Positions 8,211-15,221 of a stretch of DNA of 24,331 bases are shown here, piece after piece. The DNA is from a virus: positions 1-24,331 of the IMG/VR virus record IMGVR_UViG_3300042731_002757, one strand, 5' to 3'. The notes beneath the pieces were generated by a model. That model was not told the origin of the DNA and ran no database searches. It worked only from the letters and a program-made list of their open reading frames with translations. Each line of letters begins with the position of its first letter. The stretch's first letter is position 1. Position numbers and translations under genes: made by a program.

Positions 8211-8285
8211 CTATCCTCTCGATGCTGCGTAGGCTGTCTCTATCAACAACATAATGCCGGTCCCAATCAAAAGTAATTCAAGCAT
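8211..8285 (-). CDS. Single-helix membrane micro-protein c (24 aa)
   Basis: MLELLLIGTGIMLLIETAYA then ASRG. It is almost entirely one hydrophobic helix with a small positive C-terminus. The leader GGAGATAAACA directly before the ATG is identical to those of the two upstream micro-ORFs. The stop sits one base before the A1-like start, so the array is probably coupled to it. Support comes from the strong, repeated RBS and tiling with neighbours; function unknown. Confidence 0.5.
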   Translation of the reverse strand: MLELLLIGTGIMLLIETAYAASRG

Positions 8286-8288
8286 TGT

Positions 8289-8375
8289 TTATCTCCTTGA
8301 CAGCATCTCTACGAGAGCAATTAACATCATACCAATAATAAGGCCAAGCGAAAAAGCAGCAAAACTCTCAATCAT
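8289..8375 (-). CDS. Single-helix membrane micro-protein b (28 aa)
   Basis: It has a hydrophobic core, SFAAFSLGLIIGMMLIALVE, and a basic end (MLSRR). The same GGAGATAAACA leader precedes its ATG. Its terminal AGGAGATAA codons are part of the next gene's RBS, so the two are tightly coupled. The topology is probably N-out/C-in by the positive-inside rule. Function unknown; membrane targeting is inferred from composition. Confidence 0.5.
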   Translation of the reverse strand: MIESFAAFSLGLIIGMMLIALVEMLSRR

Positions 8376-8390
8376 TGTTTATCTCCAGTA

Positions 8391-8507
8391 TCAGTCAGAA
8401 AGCAAACACACAACAAACCCGACCATGAACCCCACGAACGCGCCGCCGAAGATCAATATAAGTTTTATTGCCTCAAGCTCTGTGATTCCAAGTGCTGACT
8501 CAAGCAT
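8391..8507 (-). CDS. Single-helix membrane micro-protein a (38 aa)
   Basis: A short acidic N-terminus (MLESALGITELEAIK) is followed by a glycine-zipper-like membrane helix (LILIFGGAFVGFMVGFVVCL) and a final SD. The GGAGATAAACA leader overlaps the last codons of the VRR-NUC gene (8-base overlap). G--G--G spacing often promotes helix packing or oligomerisation, so a membrane-active role is possible but unproven. Confidence 0.55.
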   Translation of the reverse strand: MLESALGITELEAIKLILIFGGAFVGFMVGFVVCLLSD

Positions 8508-8874
8508 TGTTTATCTCCACATCGTGTAATAGATATAATCTATCGTTTAAAAAGTCTAATAGCTTTTGCTGTGCATCATGCGCTCCGTATGCGTAGAAAT
8601 GCGAGTAGCCCAGATCTATTAGATATCCTTCCCAACCTTTTTGTTCCGTAGATATCCTTCCTCCTTTCTGGCGCTTCATCTCGATCCAGAGATACCAGGC
8701 CGGGATGTATAGGTCTGGCACGCCACTAGATGCGCCTTCCGCCTTCATGTCGGCCGCCGTCTTTTTGTGTCTAAACCCCCCGTTGGGTATCGCAAAGATC
8801 CGCACAGCAGGAAAGGTCTTCCTGAACCAGGCGACGAATGCAACCTGTTCGTTGTGCTCGCTTGGTAGTGACAT
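8500..8874 (-). CDS. VRR-NUC domain nuclease
   Basis: A 124-residue protein with the full minimal VRR-NUC pattern: an N-terminal acidic residue (E6 or E9) before V--W-----P, IPNGGFR (~29-35), GVPDLYIP (D54), WIEMKRQKGG (E65, K67) and STEQKGW (Q78). These residues build the PD-(D/E)XK-type active site. Stand-alone VRR-NUC proteins of this size are common in phage replication modules and are thought to act as structure-specific or Holliday-junction nucleases. The start overlaps the upstream stop by one base (TGATG), and the 3' end overlaps the first micro-ORF. Operon partners are the SF2 helicase upstream and the A1-like enzyme downstream. Confidence 0.8.
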   Translation of the reverse strand: MSLPSEHNEQVAFVAWFRKTFPAVRIFAIPNGGFRHKKTAADMKAEGASSGVPDLYIPAWYLWIEMKRQKGGRISTEQKGWEGYLIDLGYSHFYAYGAHDAQQKLLDFLNDRLYLLHDVEINNA

Positions 8875-9287
8875 CAGAAAAACTTTCCTAATGCGCTGCG
8901 TATCTTTCCAACCAGGCCGTTACCGCCGCCACCGCCAGCACCGACGCATGTCCACATAAGGACACTGCCGTATGCACTGGCAAGATATTCGCTGGCAGGA
9001 TGCTGCCCGCCAGCGCCTCCTGGCATGTCTGGTTCTTGTTTGACTTCGTCTTGGTCTGCTGCCCTTCCTGCCTTGTATCCCATGCAAAAATTATATAAGT
9101 CGCCGTGGTCTGTCACAAGCCCAATCTCTTTTCCGTCACTTGCAAATATCAGGATGTGGTCGCGGCGACGCGTCACGCCATCATGTGTGCGGTACGACAG
9201 CGTGAACCCAAGCTCATCGGCCAGCTTTTGCACTCGCTTGTGTAGCTCGTATGCTACCAGGGCCTTGTGTGTATCTTTGTCTTGCAT
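8874..9287 (-). CDS. Hypothetical protein, 137 aa, with glycine-rich C-terminus
   Basis: I chose the ATG at 9287 because AGGTGA lies five bases upstream; a GTG at 9296 is possible. Residues 1-75 look like a compact alpha/beta domain (YRTHDGVTRRRDHILIFAS; then GLVTDHGDLYNFCMGYKAG). A Gly/Pro linker and a small, glycine-rich, partly hydrophobic end (SVLMWTCVGAGGGGGNGLVG, then KIRSALGKFF) follow. It is coupled between helicase and VRR-NUC, so a DNA-metabolism accessory role is plausible. I do not recognise it. Confidence 0.6.
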   Translation of the reverse strand: MQDKDTHKALVAYELHKRVQKLADELGFTLSYRTHDGVTRRRDHILIFASDGKEIGLVTDHGDLYNFCMGYKAGRAADQDEVKQEPDMPGGAGGQHPASEYLASAYGSVLMWTCVGAGGGGGNGLVGKIRSALGKFF

Positions 9288-9288
9288 G

Positions 9289-11118
9289 TCAATCACCTAT
9301 GGCAATGATATCGAAAAACTTCGAATTTTGTTTCTTACGGTATAGTATACGCGCTGGACACTTACCTTGCAAAGTGAAATTTTCTATCGCCTCATCGATG
9401 CCGATTAGGTCTCGACCGAATCTGGAAATACACCACTCATGCCACTTGCTACGCATCCAAGAGCTATGAGACTCGGGCGCTAGCCATTGATACAGCGCGT
9501 GTGGTGACTCGTCTATCTCATACATCACCCTGAGCGTGTCTGGCTTGTCGCCCTTGCCGGGCCAGCGCTGCATGCCCCAGCCGGTTACCACTGAGTCCCT
9601 TGTCCTGTATGGATCTTTGGCGATTCGTGCGGCGATCTCTTTGAGCTTTTCATTCGGGTCGACGATCTCGGCCTTGCAATTTCCGCAATATCTCGCAGCG
9701 ATGTCGTTTTGCCCTCCACACTCTGGGCACTCCTTGTATGTCCACTGATATCCACATCGTACGTGGTGACCATCTATCAGTGACTCACCGGCACATCTGC
9801 GGCCTAGGTGGGCTGGCATGTCTCCATGGTCTGTCTTGATCCTTTGGCCTAGCGCGTCCAAAAAATACCCATGCTTATCTATTTCAAAGTGATCTGGATT
9901 CGGTCTTGGCGCCAGCTTATTGATATAGTGGCAGTGCGGGCACTCAGCTTCCAGTGGCTCTTGCTCTCCGGTAGCGCGCCTTGCCTTGATCTCTGGTGCG
10001 AAAACGTCTCCGTCGGGGCAATGCCGCGCGATATTCTCGGCATAGTCCAGGACAAGGCAGTCTAGCTTTCCTTCATCGATCCTGAGGCCCCTGCCAAAGA
10101 TCTGCTGCAAGAGGCTCACCGACTCCGTTGCTCGCAGGATAGCGATCACGTCGACGTGAGGCCAATCTATGCCGGTTGTTAATTTCCCTACATTAACAAT
10201 ATATTTAATTTCCTGTCGACCAAATGCTCTCATAACTCTATTTTCTTCTTTGGCTGACACAATTTTTTTATTGCTTACCACCATGCCGCTCATGGTTGGA
10301 TTCAGCGACTCCATCACCTCTTGAGCGTGCTGCACGGTCGAGGCAAATATCATCACTCCTTTTCGGTCTTTGCTATGAGCAACGATATCGGCAACGATGC
10401 CGGCAGTCTTGCGGCCGCGCCCCTCGAATGCCTCACTCACCGATCCAGACTGCCACTTACCAGACGCCATCATGACCAGCCCGCTAGTGTCGTAGTGCTG
10501 CTCTGGCGTCTCCATCACTGGCGGGGTGAGGTATCCCTCGTCGATCAGGAGTCTGGCCGGGATGTCATACACGAGCGTGTGGAAATACGGGTCTCTGGTC
10601 TGTCCTTCTTGGACGAGACCGTCCTCGTAGTGGTGACCATATATGTATCCATCACCAAGTCGGTATGGCGTGGCTGATAACCCGATCACTCGCAGATGCG
10701 GACTGCTTTGCCTCATGTGGTCGATGATGCCCTTGATGGTGGGCGTGATACCATGAGCCTCATCGATGATCACGGCCGCGTACCCGGTTGAAAATCGCAG
10801 CTTGTTATTATCGACCGTGAGCGGAGACCCAAAGACGACTGGGTATTGTGTCTCCTTGCGCCCGCCGCTGGCCGAAAAAATCGATGCCGGGTTTCCTGTC
10901 AGCAAATACTTTTCATAGTCCTGCTTTACAAGCTCTCCGGATGGCGCCAGGACAAGTATCCTTTTGCCCGATATCTTGTGTATGCGGTCTGCTATATCAG
11001 CGATGATGTACGACTTGCCGGCACCAGTAGGTGCACCTACCACGCACGGATCGATGCACTTTTTTATCCAGTCTATGGCCGCGTCTGCTGCGTCTTGTTG
11101 GTATGGGCGGAGCTTCAT
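9289..11118 (-). CDS. DEAD/DEAH-box superfamily 2 helicase with zinc-ribbon C-terminus
   Basis: A 609-residue protein. Motifs: Q-like RPYQQDA (4-10), Walker A APTGAGKS (29-36), DEAH (119-122), SAT (148-150), motif V GKLTTGIDWP (311-320) and motif VI QQIFGRGLR (338-346). After the helicase core come cysteine pairs C393/C396, C464/C467 and C478/C481, suggesting zinc ribbons. This layout is common in phage and prophage helicases that unwind forks or recombination intermediates. The start is in an ATGA overlap with the upstream small gene, and its stop overlaps the next gene's leader. The C-terminal 120 residues are rich in Trp (WLAPESHSSWMRSKWHEWC) and may bind DNA or a partner. Confidence 0.85.
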   Translation of the reverse strand: MKLRPYQQDAADAAIDWIKKCIDPCVVGAPTGAGKSYIIADIADRIHKISGKRILVLAPSGELVKQDYEKYLLTGNPASIFSASGGRKETQYPVVFGSPLTVDNNKLRFSTGYAAVIIDEAHGITPTIKGIIDHMRQSSPHLRVIGLSATPYRLGDGYIYGHHYEDGLVQEGQTRDPYFHTLVYDIPARLLIDEGYLTPPVMETPEQHYDTSGLVMMASGKWQSGSVSEAFEGRGRKTAGIVADIVAHSKDRKGVMIFASTVQHAQEVMESLNPTMSGMVVSNKKIVSAKEENRVMRAFGRQEIKYIVNVGKLTTGIDWPHVDVIAILRATESVSLLQQIFGRGLRIDEGKLDCLVLDYAENIARHCPDGDVFAPEIKARRATGEQEPLEAECPHCHYINKLAPRPNPDHFEIDKHGYFLDALGQRIKTDHGDMPAHLGRRCAGESLIDGHHVRCGYQWTYKECPECGGQNDIAARYCGNCKAEIVDPNEKLKEIAARIAKDPYRTRDSVVTGWGMQRWPGKGDKPDTLRVMYEIDESPHALYQWLAPESHSSWMRSKWHEWCISRFGRDLIGIDEAIENFTLQGKCPARILYRKKQNSKFFDIIAIGD

Positions 11119-11369
11119 TCCTTCGTCATCTCAATCAGCTCGCCGAGTATGCGCTTAAGCTGGCGCTCTGCACTATCAAATTCAAGATAGACTGTCTTCC
11201 AGTATGGCGCGGTACTGCCGCGCTTCCATCCATCTGGATAAACGCGCACTTCCAGCGCGTTGATGTGCGGCGAGTAATCGGCAAAAACGCTAAACCCATC
11301 GTGGCTATGCACGACCGCAAATCGCATAATGTCAGTGGCAAGCCTGATCAACTCAATATTGTTTCTCAT
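11115..11369 (-). CDS. Hypothetical protein, 84 aa
   Basis: Starts MRNNIELIRLATDIMRFAV, then a beta section (GFSVFADYSPHINALEVRVY) and a C-terminal amphipathic helix (SAERQLKRILGELIEMTKE). It is linked by ATGA overlaps on both sides (11115-11118 with the helicase, 11366-11369 upstream). An alpha-beta-beta-alpha arrangement is likely. No family is recognised; expected to be co-translated with the helicase. Confidence 0.65.
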   Translation of the reverse strand: MRNNIELIRLATDIMRFAVVHSHDGFSVFADYSPHINALEVRVYPDGWKRGSTAPYWKTVYLEFDSAERQLKRILGELIEMTKE

Positions 11370-11551
11370 ATCGATGCCCTCTTGGCGGCTTTCACCGTGT
11401 CCTCGATAAGGTCGATGACCTTCTTGTCAAATACGTTTTTTTCGTACTTGAATACAGCAAGCTCTGCCGCGCGCGTTGCTATCAAGTAATCAACCCCGGC
11501 CTCCTTGCATAGCTCCATCACTCTTGCGTATATCAGTAGCTTTGGGGTCAT
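11366..11551 (-). CDS. Hypothetical helical protein, 61 aa
   Basis: A helical, basic-ended protein (MTPKLLIYARVMELCKEAGV ... DTVKAAKRASI). It is connected by ATGA overlap to genes on both sides (11366-11369 and 11548-11551). No recognised domain. The tight tiling supports real translation. Confidence 0.6.
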   Translation of the reverse strand: MTPKLLIYARVMELCKEAGVDYLIATRAAELAVFKYEKNVFDKKVIDLIEDTVKAAKRASI

Positions 11552-11892
11552 GGTTGCGCCCTCTGCTCGTGCATGGCGTTTTGTTTCTCGATATATTCGC
11601 TACACGGATCATCGTCACCGTCGGCGCAAAATGCGTATCTTGTCTTTATTGTAGATCCGGCGACATAACACACGCTGGCAAATCTATGTGGATACGCGCC
11701 TCCACAGCCGCACTCAAACCAAAACTTGCCGCCGTCTTCAGTTACCAGGTCGCGCATAAAGGTCTGGTTTTGATGCTCGCGCTTTACTGATGCGCCTTGA
11801 ACTTCGTCGAACCAGAACTCGACTATGTCTCCGACATGAATTGGTGTCCCGTAATGGTCGTCATGACCAATGTATTTGCGCTCAGTCGTCAT
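11548..11892 (-). CDS. Hypothetical protein, 114 aa (YopX-reminiscent)
   Basis: I chose the ATG at 11892 (MTTERKYIGHDDHYGTPIHV) since GAGGAG precedes it within the end of the nuclease gene; the longer frame runs antiparallel to nothing useful. The segment GTPIHVGDIVEFWFDEVQG, then TEDGGKFWFECGCGGAYPHR, has the small beta-barrel look of YopX or SH3-like phage proteins. Several Cys (CGCGG, CYV, FCAD, DPCSEY) could bind metal. The overlap with the upstream nuclease is 11 bases. Family link is tentative. Confidence 0.55.
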   Translation of the reverse strand: MTTERKYIGHDDHYGTPIHVGDIVEFWFDEVQGASVKREHQNQTFMRDLVTEDGGKFWFECGCGGAYPHRFASVCYVAGSTIKTRYAFCADGDDDPCSEYIEKQNAMHEQRAQP

Positions 11893-12757
11893 CTTTTTTT
11901 GACTCCTCAAATAGCGCCTTATACTCAAGGCTTGTGTATGTATCTTTCGCTGGATGCTTGTATCCTTCCGGCCCGTGCACGAAATCGCCGTAGTCAATCG
12001 CGAGCGCTTCCGAGTTGGCTGATTGGATCTCACACCCTAATGATAACATAAACGCAGGGTGAATCAAGTGCCGGCCACAACTTTTATTCCCGAAAGCACA
12101 TTCAAATTTCCCGTCGACCACAGACACATTGGCACAGGTCTTGCAGTGTATTTCAGGGATGTCGCCGAACTTGCAAAAGTCGCGATACTCACACATATTG
12201 CAGCGCCAGTCATCCTCGGCTGGAGGCATGTCCTCTGACTCGATGACGTGGTGGATCTCGTCGTATCGTAGCTGGGCGAGCTGGTCGTCGTATTCAATGG
12301 CCAGCTCCACCAGCTCCGATGTATCCTTGTTCAGTATGCAGTAGTGAGTCTCTGTGACCTGGCCGATGTCATCTATCTGTCCAGACAGTAGCATATATAT
12401 CTGTACCTGCGACATATAATAATCAGGTATGCCTTTCTTGACCATCTCCTTGTATCGGCGAGTGTTGGCGGTCTTCAGCTCAAGCAGCTTTACTGCACCA
12501 CCATCTGGACACGTGACAATTCCGTCGATGTGGCCCATTACCTGTCCCAACTGTCCTTTCAGCTCATACTCGCGATGCGATATCTTGTATCCTCGCCCTT
12601 CCAGGTCTGCTATTATCACGTCTTCGCACGCATGGCCAATACCAAATGTGCGCAGTTGCTCTGGAGTGTAAACGCGCTGAAATGCCTGGCGAAAAGACAG
12701 CCACATTTTTCGATGGCAATGGCTCCAGGCTGAGGCACCTAAATAGTCTCTTGGCAT
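11882..12757 (-). CDS. PD-(D/E)XK exonuclease, Cas4/RecB-like with probable 4Fe-4S cysteines
   Basis: A 291-residue protein. The nuclease motifs are H42 (GIGHACED), D78 (GHIDGIV), ELK at E93/K95 (LLELKTAN) and the QVQIYM motif (Q117-Y121). C14 (SHCHRK) together with C186, C189 and C195 (CNMCEYRDFC) is the one-plus-three cysteine arrangement that holds an iron-sulfur cluster in Cas4/AddB-type nucleases. A further Cys-rich tail (C205, C208, C220, C227) is unusual and may be a second metal site. It lies next to the SSB-like and Sak4-like genes, so it likely resects DNA ends for phage recombination or replication. RBS AAGGAA is eight bases from the ATG. Confidence 0.75.
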   Translation of the reverse strand: MPRDYLGASAWSHCHRKMWLSFRQAFQRVYTPEQLRTFGIGHACEDVIIADLEGRGYKISHREYELKGQLGQVMGHIDGIVTCPDGGAVKLLELKTANTRRYKEMVKKGIPDYYMSQVQIYMLLSGQIDDIGQVTETHYCILNKDTSELVELAIEYDDQLAQLRYDEIHHVIESEDMPPAEDDWRCNMCEYRDFCKFGDIPEIHCKTCANVSVVDGKFECAFGNKSCGRHLIHPAFMLSLGCEIQSANSEALAIDYGDFVHGPEGYKHPAKDTYTSLEYKALFEESKKDDD

Positions 12758-12770
12758 GGTTTATTCCTTT

Positions 12771-12788
12771 CCGGGGCTTGCGCCCCGG
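12771..12788. other. GC-rich stem-loop between SSB-like and nuclease genes
   Basis: A perfect 7-bp stem CCGGGGC / GCCCCGG with a TTGC loop in the 47-base gap between the SSB-like stop and the nuclease start. There is no T-tract on either side, so it is not a typical terminator. It may tune nuclease expression (pausing or mRNA end protection) relative to the SSB-like gene. The nuclease RBS begins a few bases after it. Confidence 0.55.
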
Positions 12789-12804
12789 TTGAATTGTCGG
12801 CTAC

Positions 12805-13356
12805 TTAAAAGGGGATATCATCATCAAAACTGTTACTGGACTGCGGCGTTTCGACCGGCTTGGTCTGTGCTTGCCGTTGTGGCGCTGGCTTTGTTGATCC
12901 GGATAGCGCGCCGAGTTTGCCATACCCAGACACCCAGTTATTCTTGGTTTTTTCTCCTGTCTCTCTGTCTTTGAATGTCAATAATAAAACCCTGATTTCT
13001 AACGGCTTGTTTATGACACACTGCAAGTCCATGTCTGTTGGCTCGGCTTGTGCTTTGCTAAGCTGACCGCCTGACAGGCCATCCAGCACAGCAAGCTTGT
13101 CAAGCGCTGTATCTTTTTGCTTGTCGGTGCCGTACACGCGCAGCTTATCGAACTGAACGCGCCCTTTATATTGACCATCTACCACATCATGCCTGACGTT
13201 AATATAGCGCTCACCACCCCAGGTTGTCCACTTGATTTCTGATATCACCACAGTCAGCACGGTTTTATCGGGGAATGGCTCGAATCCGCCGCCATTAGAT
13301 TCAAAGCTGTCTTGTGGCGTTACTGCTTCGCCATTTGATTTTTGCCAAAAGCTCAT
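12805..13356 (-). CDS. Single-strand DNA-binding protein, SSB-like tip (DUF669-like position)
   Basis: A 183-residue protein with a beta-rich body (LTVVISEIKWTTWGGERYIN) and a Gln/Pro-rich disordered linker (~150-172). Its last six residues, DDDIPF, are the conserved protein-interaction tip of bacterial SSB. The N-terminal body is not an obvious OB-fold of host SSB type, so it may be one of the phage-specific ssDNA-binding families. It is placed between the Sak4-like ATPase and the exonuclease, the usual recombination-replication cluster. The leader AAAGAGGAAATTAAATC before the ATG is nearly the same as that of the Sak4-like gene. Confidence 0.7.
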   Translation of the reverse strand: MSFWQKSNGEAVTPQDSFESNGGGFEPFPDKTVLTVVISEIKWTTWGGERYINVRHDVVDGQYKGRVQFDKLRVYGTDKQKDTALDKLAVLDGLSGGQLSKAQAEPTDMDLQCVINKPLEIRVLLLTFKDRETGEKTKNNWVSGYGKLGALSGSTKPAPQRQAQTKPVETPQSSNSFDDDIPF

Positions 13357-13375
13357 GATTTAATTTCCTCTTTGC

Positions 13376-14137
13376 TTACTGTTGCAATGATGGTATGTAG
13401 TCGACCAGCGGATTGACGCCCAGCTCAACCGGGATATCCTCAGTGATTCCATATCGATTTTTTGAGATGTTGGTAGCCGTGGTGTATGTGGTCATGATCC
13501 TGCGGCCTGATGATATGGCCTTTTTGCGGCTATCATCATCGCCCTGGACAAAAGTCTCAAGCTTAATGTACCCAACAAGGTCTACATTATCCACGTACGG
13601 ACTGATCGAGCGTTTATTCAGGCGCAGATCATAGCGTGTGTACGGGTCTTGATCTGGCGGCTCAATCGTCACGGTGTCAGAGTGCGCGATAAATATCACG
13701 TGCATCCCGCGCATATCACGCAGCATGCCACATGCCTTGCGTAGTCTTGCGTGCATCTGGCCAAGCGCCTGTAATCCTGCGCCATATCCACCCAGCGCCT
13801 GGTTGATCGATCGTGGCTTTTTGGGGTCGCTATCAATTATATGCTGACAGAAGAGCTGATCTAGCTGGGTGACAGTGTCGGTGACCAGAGTCTTATACTG
13901 GTGCTCCTCTTGGATAAGAGCCGTCATCTGCTCCCATAGGTCATCTGGCGATGTCAGGACAGGTAGCGCATCCGGTCTCTTGTCGTGTGGTATGGCGGCA
14001 AGTCCGTCCTCGGCACGAATAAAAATCGCATCTGGGAAGGTTGCTGCCGTGCTGGTCTTGCCTATGCCGGCATCGCCAGTAATAGTGCCTATCATCGGAA
14101 GGTCTGCTGGCTTTGTGATCTTGTCTAATATGCTCAT
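13376..14137 (-). CDS. Sak4-like RecA-family ATPase / ssDNA annealing protein
   Basis: A 253-residue single-domain P-loop ATPase. Walker A is GDAGIGKT (21-28), and the Walker B-like strand is YKTLVTDTVTQLD (81-93, D87). A later strand is GMHVIFIAHSDTV. This length and motif set match phage AAA_24/Sak4-type proteins, which act with SSB in single-strand annealing and recombination. The neighbouring SSB-like and exonuclease genes fit. The start has AAAGAGGAAATTAAAGC upstream. It could alternatively be a helicase-loader-like ATPase; the neighbours favour Sak4. Confidence 0.7.
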   Translation of the reverse strand: MSILDKITKPADLPMIGTITGDAGIGKTSTAATFPDAIFIRAEDGLAAIPHDKRPDALPVLTSPDDLWEQMTALIQEEHQYKTLVTDTVTQLDQLFCQHIIDSDPKKPRSINQALGGYGAGLQALGQMHARLRKACGMLRDMRGMHVIFIAHSDTVTIEPPDQDPYTRYDLRLNKRSISPYVDNVDLVGYIKLETFVQGDDDSRKKAISSGRRIMTTYTTATNISKNRYGITEDIPVELGVNPLVDYIPSLQQ

Positions 14138-14140
14138 GCT

Positions 14141-14335
14141 TTAATTTCCTCTTTGGTTGATCGCGAGTGTCTCCAGCTCTTCGATGCGATATGCCATAGC
14201 GAGCACAAGGTTGTCCCCCGTAAGGTCCCGCCATTCTTCGCCATACCGTAACGCTTTCAGTCCGCCGCCGCTCGGTAAAATCACTGTGTATTTTCCATCT
14301 GCGACTGATACGGACAACTCGATGTCTGTGGTCAT
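14141..14335 (-). CDS. Hypothetical protein, 64 aa
   Basis: Beta-strand N-terminus (IELSVSVADGKYTVILPSGG), then RYGEEWRDLTGDNLVLAMAY and a helical end. Its last codons form the strong RBS of the Sak4-like gene. RBS AGGAAA is present. The GEEWRDLTGDNL segment resembles parts of small phage proteins I have seen, but I cannot name a family. Confidence 0.6.
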   Translation of the reverse strand: MTTDIELSVSVADGKYTVILPSGGGLKALRYGEEWRDLTGDNLVLAMAYRIEELETLAINQRGN

Positions 14336-14347
14336 TTTGTGTGTTTC

Positions 14348-14533
14348 CTATCTGTCTTTTGGTTTGGTTGATGTTGGCTTGGTACTACACGCAGCCTTGA
14401 GTGCCCGCACCTGTCGGCCGTTTGGCGTCTCAAGTATCCAATACGGACCGATCTCGCCGACGATCTTGCCGATAAATGGCGATGGCGGCGCATTGTGTGG
14501 TCGGTAGTATGATGTGACGTATGAGCCTATCAT
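14348..14533 (-). CDS. Hypothetical small SH3-like protein, 61 aa
   Basis: It has a central beta pattern, FIGKIVGEIGPYWILETPNG, followed by RQVRALKAAC and a Lys/Thr/Pro tail. It resembles a small SH3-type barrel with a disordered basic end, so nucleic-acid binding is possible. The start is in an ATGA overlap with the next upstream gene (14530-14533). No family assigned. Confidence 0.55.
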   Translation of the reverse strand: MIGSYVTSYYRPHNAPPSPFIGKIVGEIGPYWILETPNGRQVRALKAACSTKPTSTKPKDR

Positions 14534-14724
14534 TTCGGCAAATCCTCATACATCATGATCGAGTCATCATTGCACAAACGAGCATAAAATTCCACCTCAT
14601 CAACGGGGAAGTAGCTCTCGCTGTGTGTACCCTTGTTGATCACATGATCCGCCAGCCTAAGAAGACACCCCTCAAGAATCCTGATTCGCGTCTTCAGTGC
14701 GTCGATTTCTTTTGTTTCGTTCAT
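14530..14724 (-). CDS. Hypothetical protein, 64 aa
   Basis: A helical N-terminus (MNETKEIDALKTRIRILEGC, coiled-coil-like) and an acidic, aromatic C-terminus (VDEVEFYARLCNDDSIMMYE). It is linked by ATGA to the SH3-like gene. Its start falls immediately after the stop of the paralog gene at 14726-14896. Function unknown. Confidence 0.6.
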   Translation of the reverse strand: MNETKEIDALKTRIRILEGCLLRLADHVINKGTHSESYFPVDEVEFYARLCNDDSIMMYEDLPK

Positions 14725-14725
14725 G

Positions 14726-14896
14726 TTAGTATATTGCCCATGTGTCTAGTTCGTAGTCGTATTTATGTAGGCGCAGGATTCTGAGCGCGACCATTTCGCG
14801 AAAGTCTTTATAGACACGCTCGCGTATTAGCATGCGGTTATATGTGTCATTCTCGCGCTCATGCTTCAGCATGTATTCAAGTATAGATTCGTTCAT
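14726..14896 (-). CDS. Hypothetical protein, ERENDxxN family copy 1 (56 aa)
   Basis: I chose the ATG at 14896 (MNESILEYMLKHERENDTYN) as GAGG is nine bases upstream; an in-frame ATG at 14911 is possible. The region ILEYMLKHERENDTYN to MVALRI shares 18 of 36 positions with the gene at 15222-15395, and both end in W-A-(I/V)-Y. A helical, charged small protein; function unknown. Confidence 0.6.
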   Translation of the reverse strand: MNESILEYMLKHERENDTYNRMLIRERVYKDFREMVALRILRLHKYDYELDTWAIY

Positions 14897-14965
14897 ATCA
14901 GTATACCTCATTATATTTCAAATTCACAAAACTCAGCGACCATAGATTGGTTCTCTTCATCTGCT

Positions 14966-15220
14966 TTATGCGCTTATCGGCTTCGCATGTGACGCTGCCA
15001 GATTTGCGTTTGCAATGGCATCCTCCAGTGTCATGCCACGCCCAATCACATACAAAGGTGGACCGTCGTCACTCTCCTTTTCTTCCTCTGCCATTTTGTG
15101 CCACCTTACCTTCTCTGCTGGATCGCGCACAAACGTCACAATTCCAGTTGCATTGTCTTTCCCTCCAGCCTGCACTGAAAAATCCGCACTTTGTAATCTC
15201 CAACCTTCTGCTATATTCAT
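14966..15220 (-). CDS. Hypothetical protein, 84 aa, with HicB-like C-terminal helix pattern
   Basis: I chose the ATG at 15220 (MNIAEGWRLQSADFSVQ), which is right after the stop of the paralog gene; the longer frame overlaps that gene. The N-terminal half is beta-rich (NATGIVTFVRDPAEKVRW), followed by a charged stretch (MAEEEKESDDGPP). The end, GRGMTLEDAIANANLAASH, resembles the G-T-eeAi-nA pattern seen in HicB-like folds and phage relatives. No toxin partner is evident, so an antitoxin role is not claimed. Confidence 0.6.
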   Translation of the reverse strand: MNIAEGWRLQSADFSVQAGGKDNATGIVTFVRDPAEKVRWHKMAEEEKESDDGPPLYVIGRGMTLEDAIANANLAASHAKPISA

Positions 15221-15221
15221 A

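Noticed and set aside
8211-8530. CRISPR-like short repeats (three copies of the same 11-base leader)
   Set aside because: The repeats are ribosome-binding leaders before ATG codons, the distances differ (about 90 and 132 bases), and the spacers encode hydrophobic peptides. Not a CRISPR array.
12771-12788. Terminator between SSB-like and nuclease genes
   Set aside because: The stem is strong but lacks a T-tract on either strand, so it is kept only as a stem-loop.
14966-15220. HicB-like antitoxin of a toxin-antitoxin pair
   Set aside because: Only a C-terminal helix pattern is similar, and no HicA-like toxin lies next to it.
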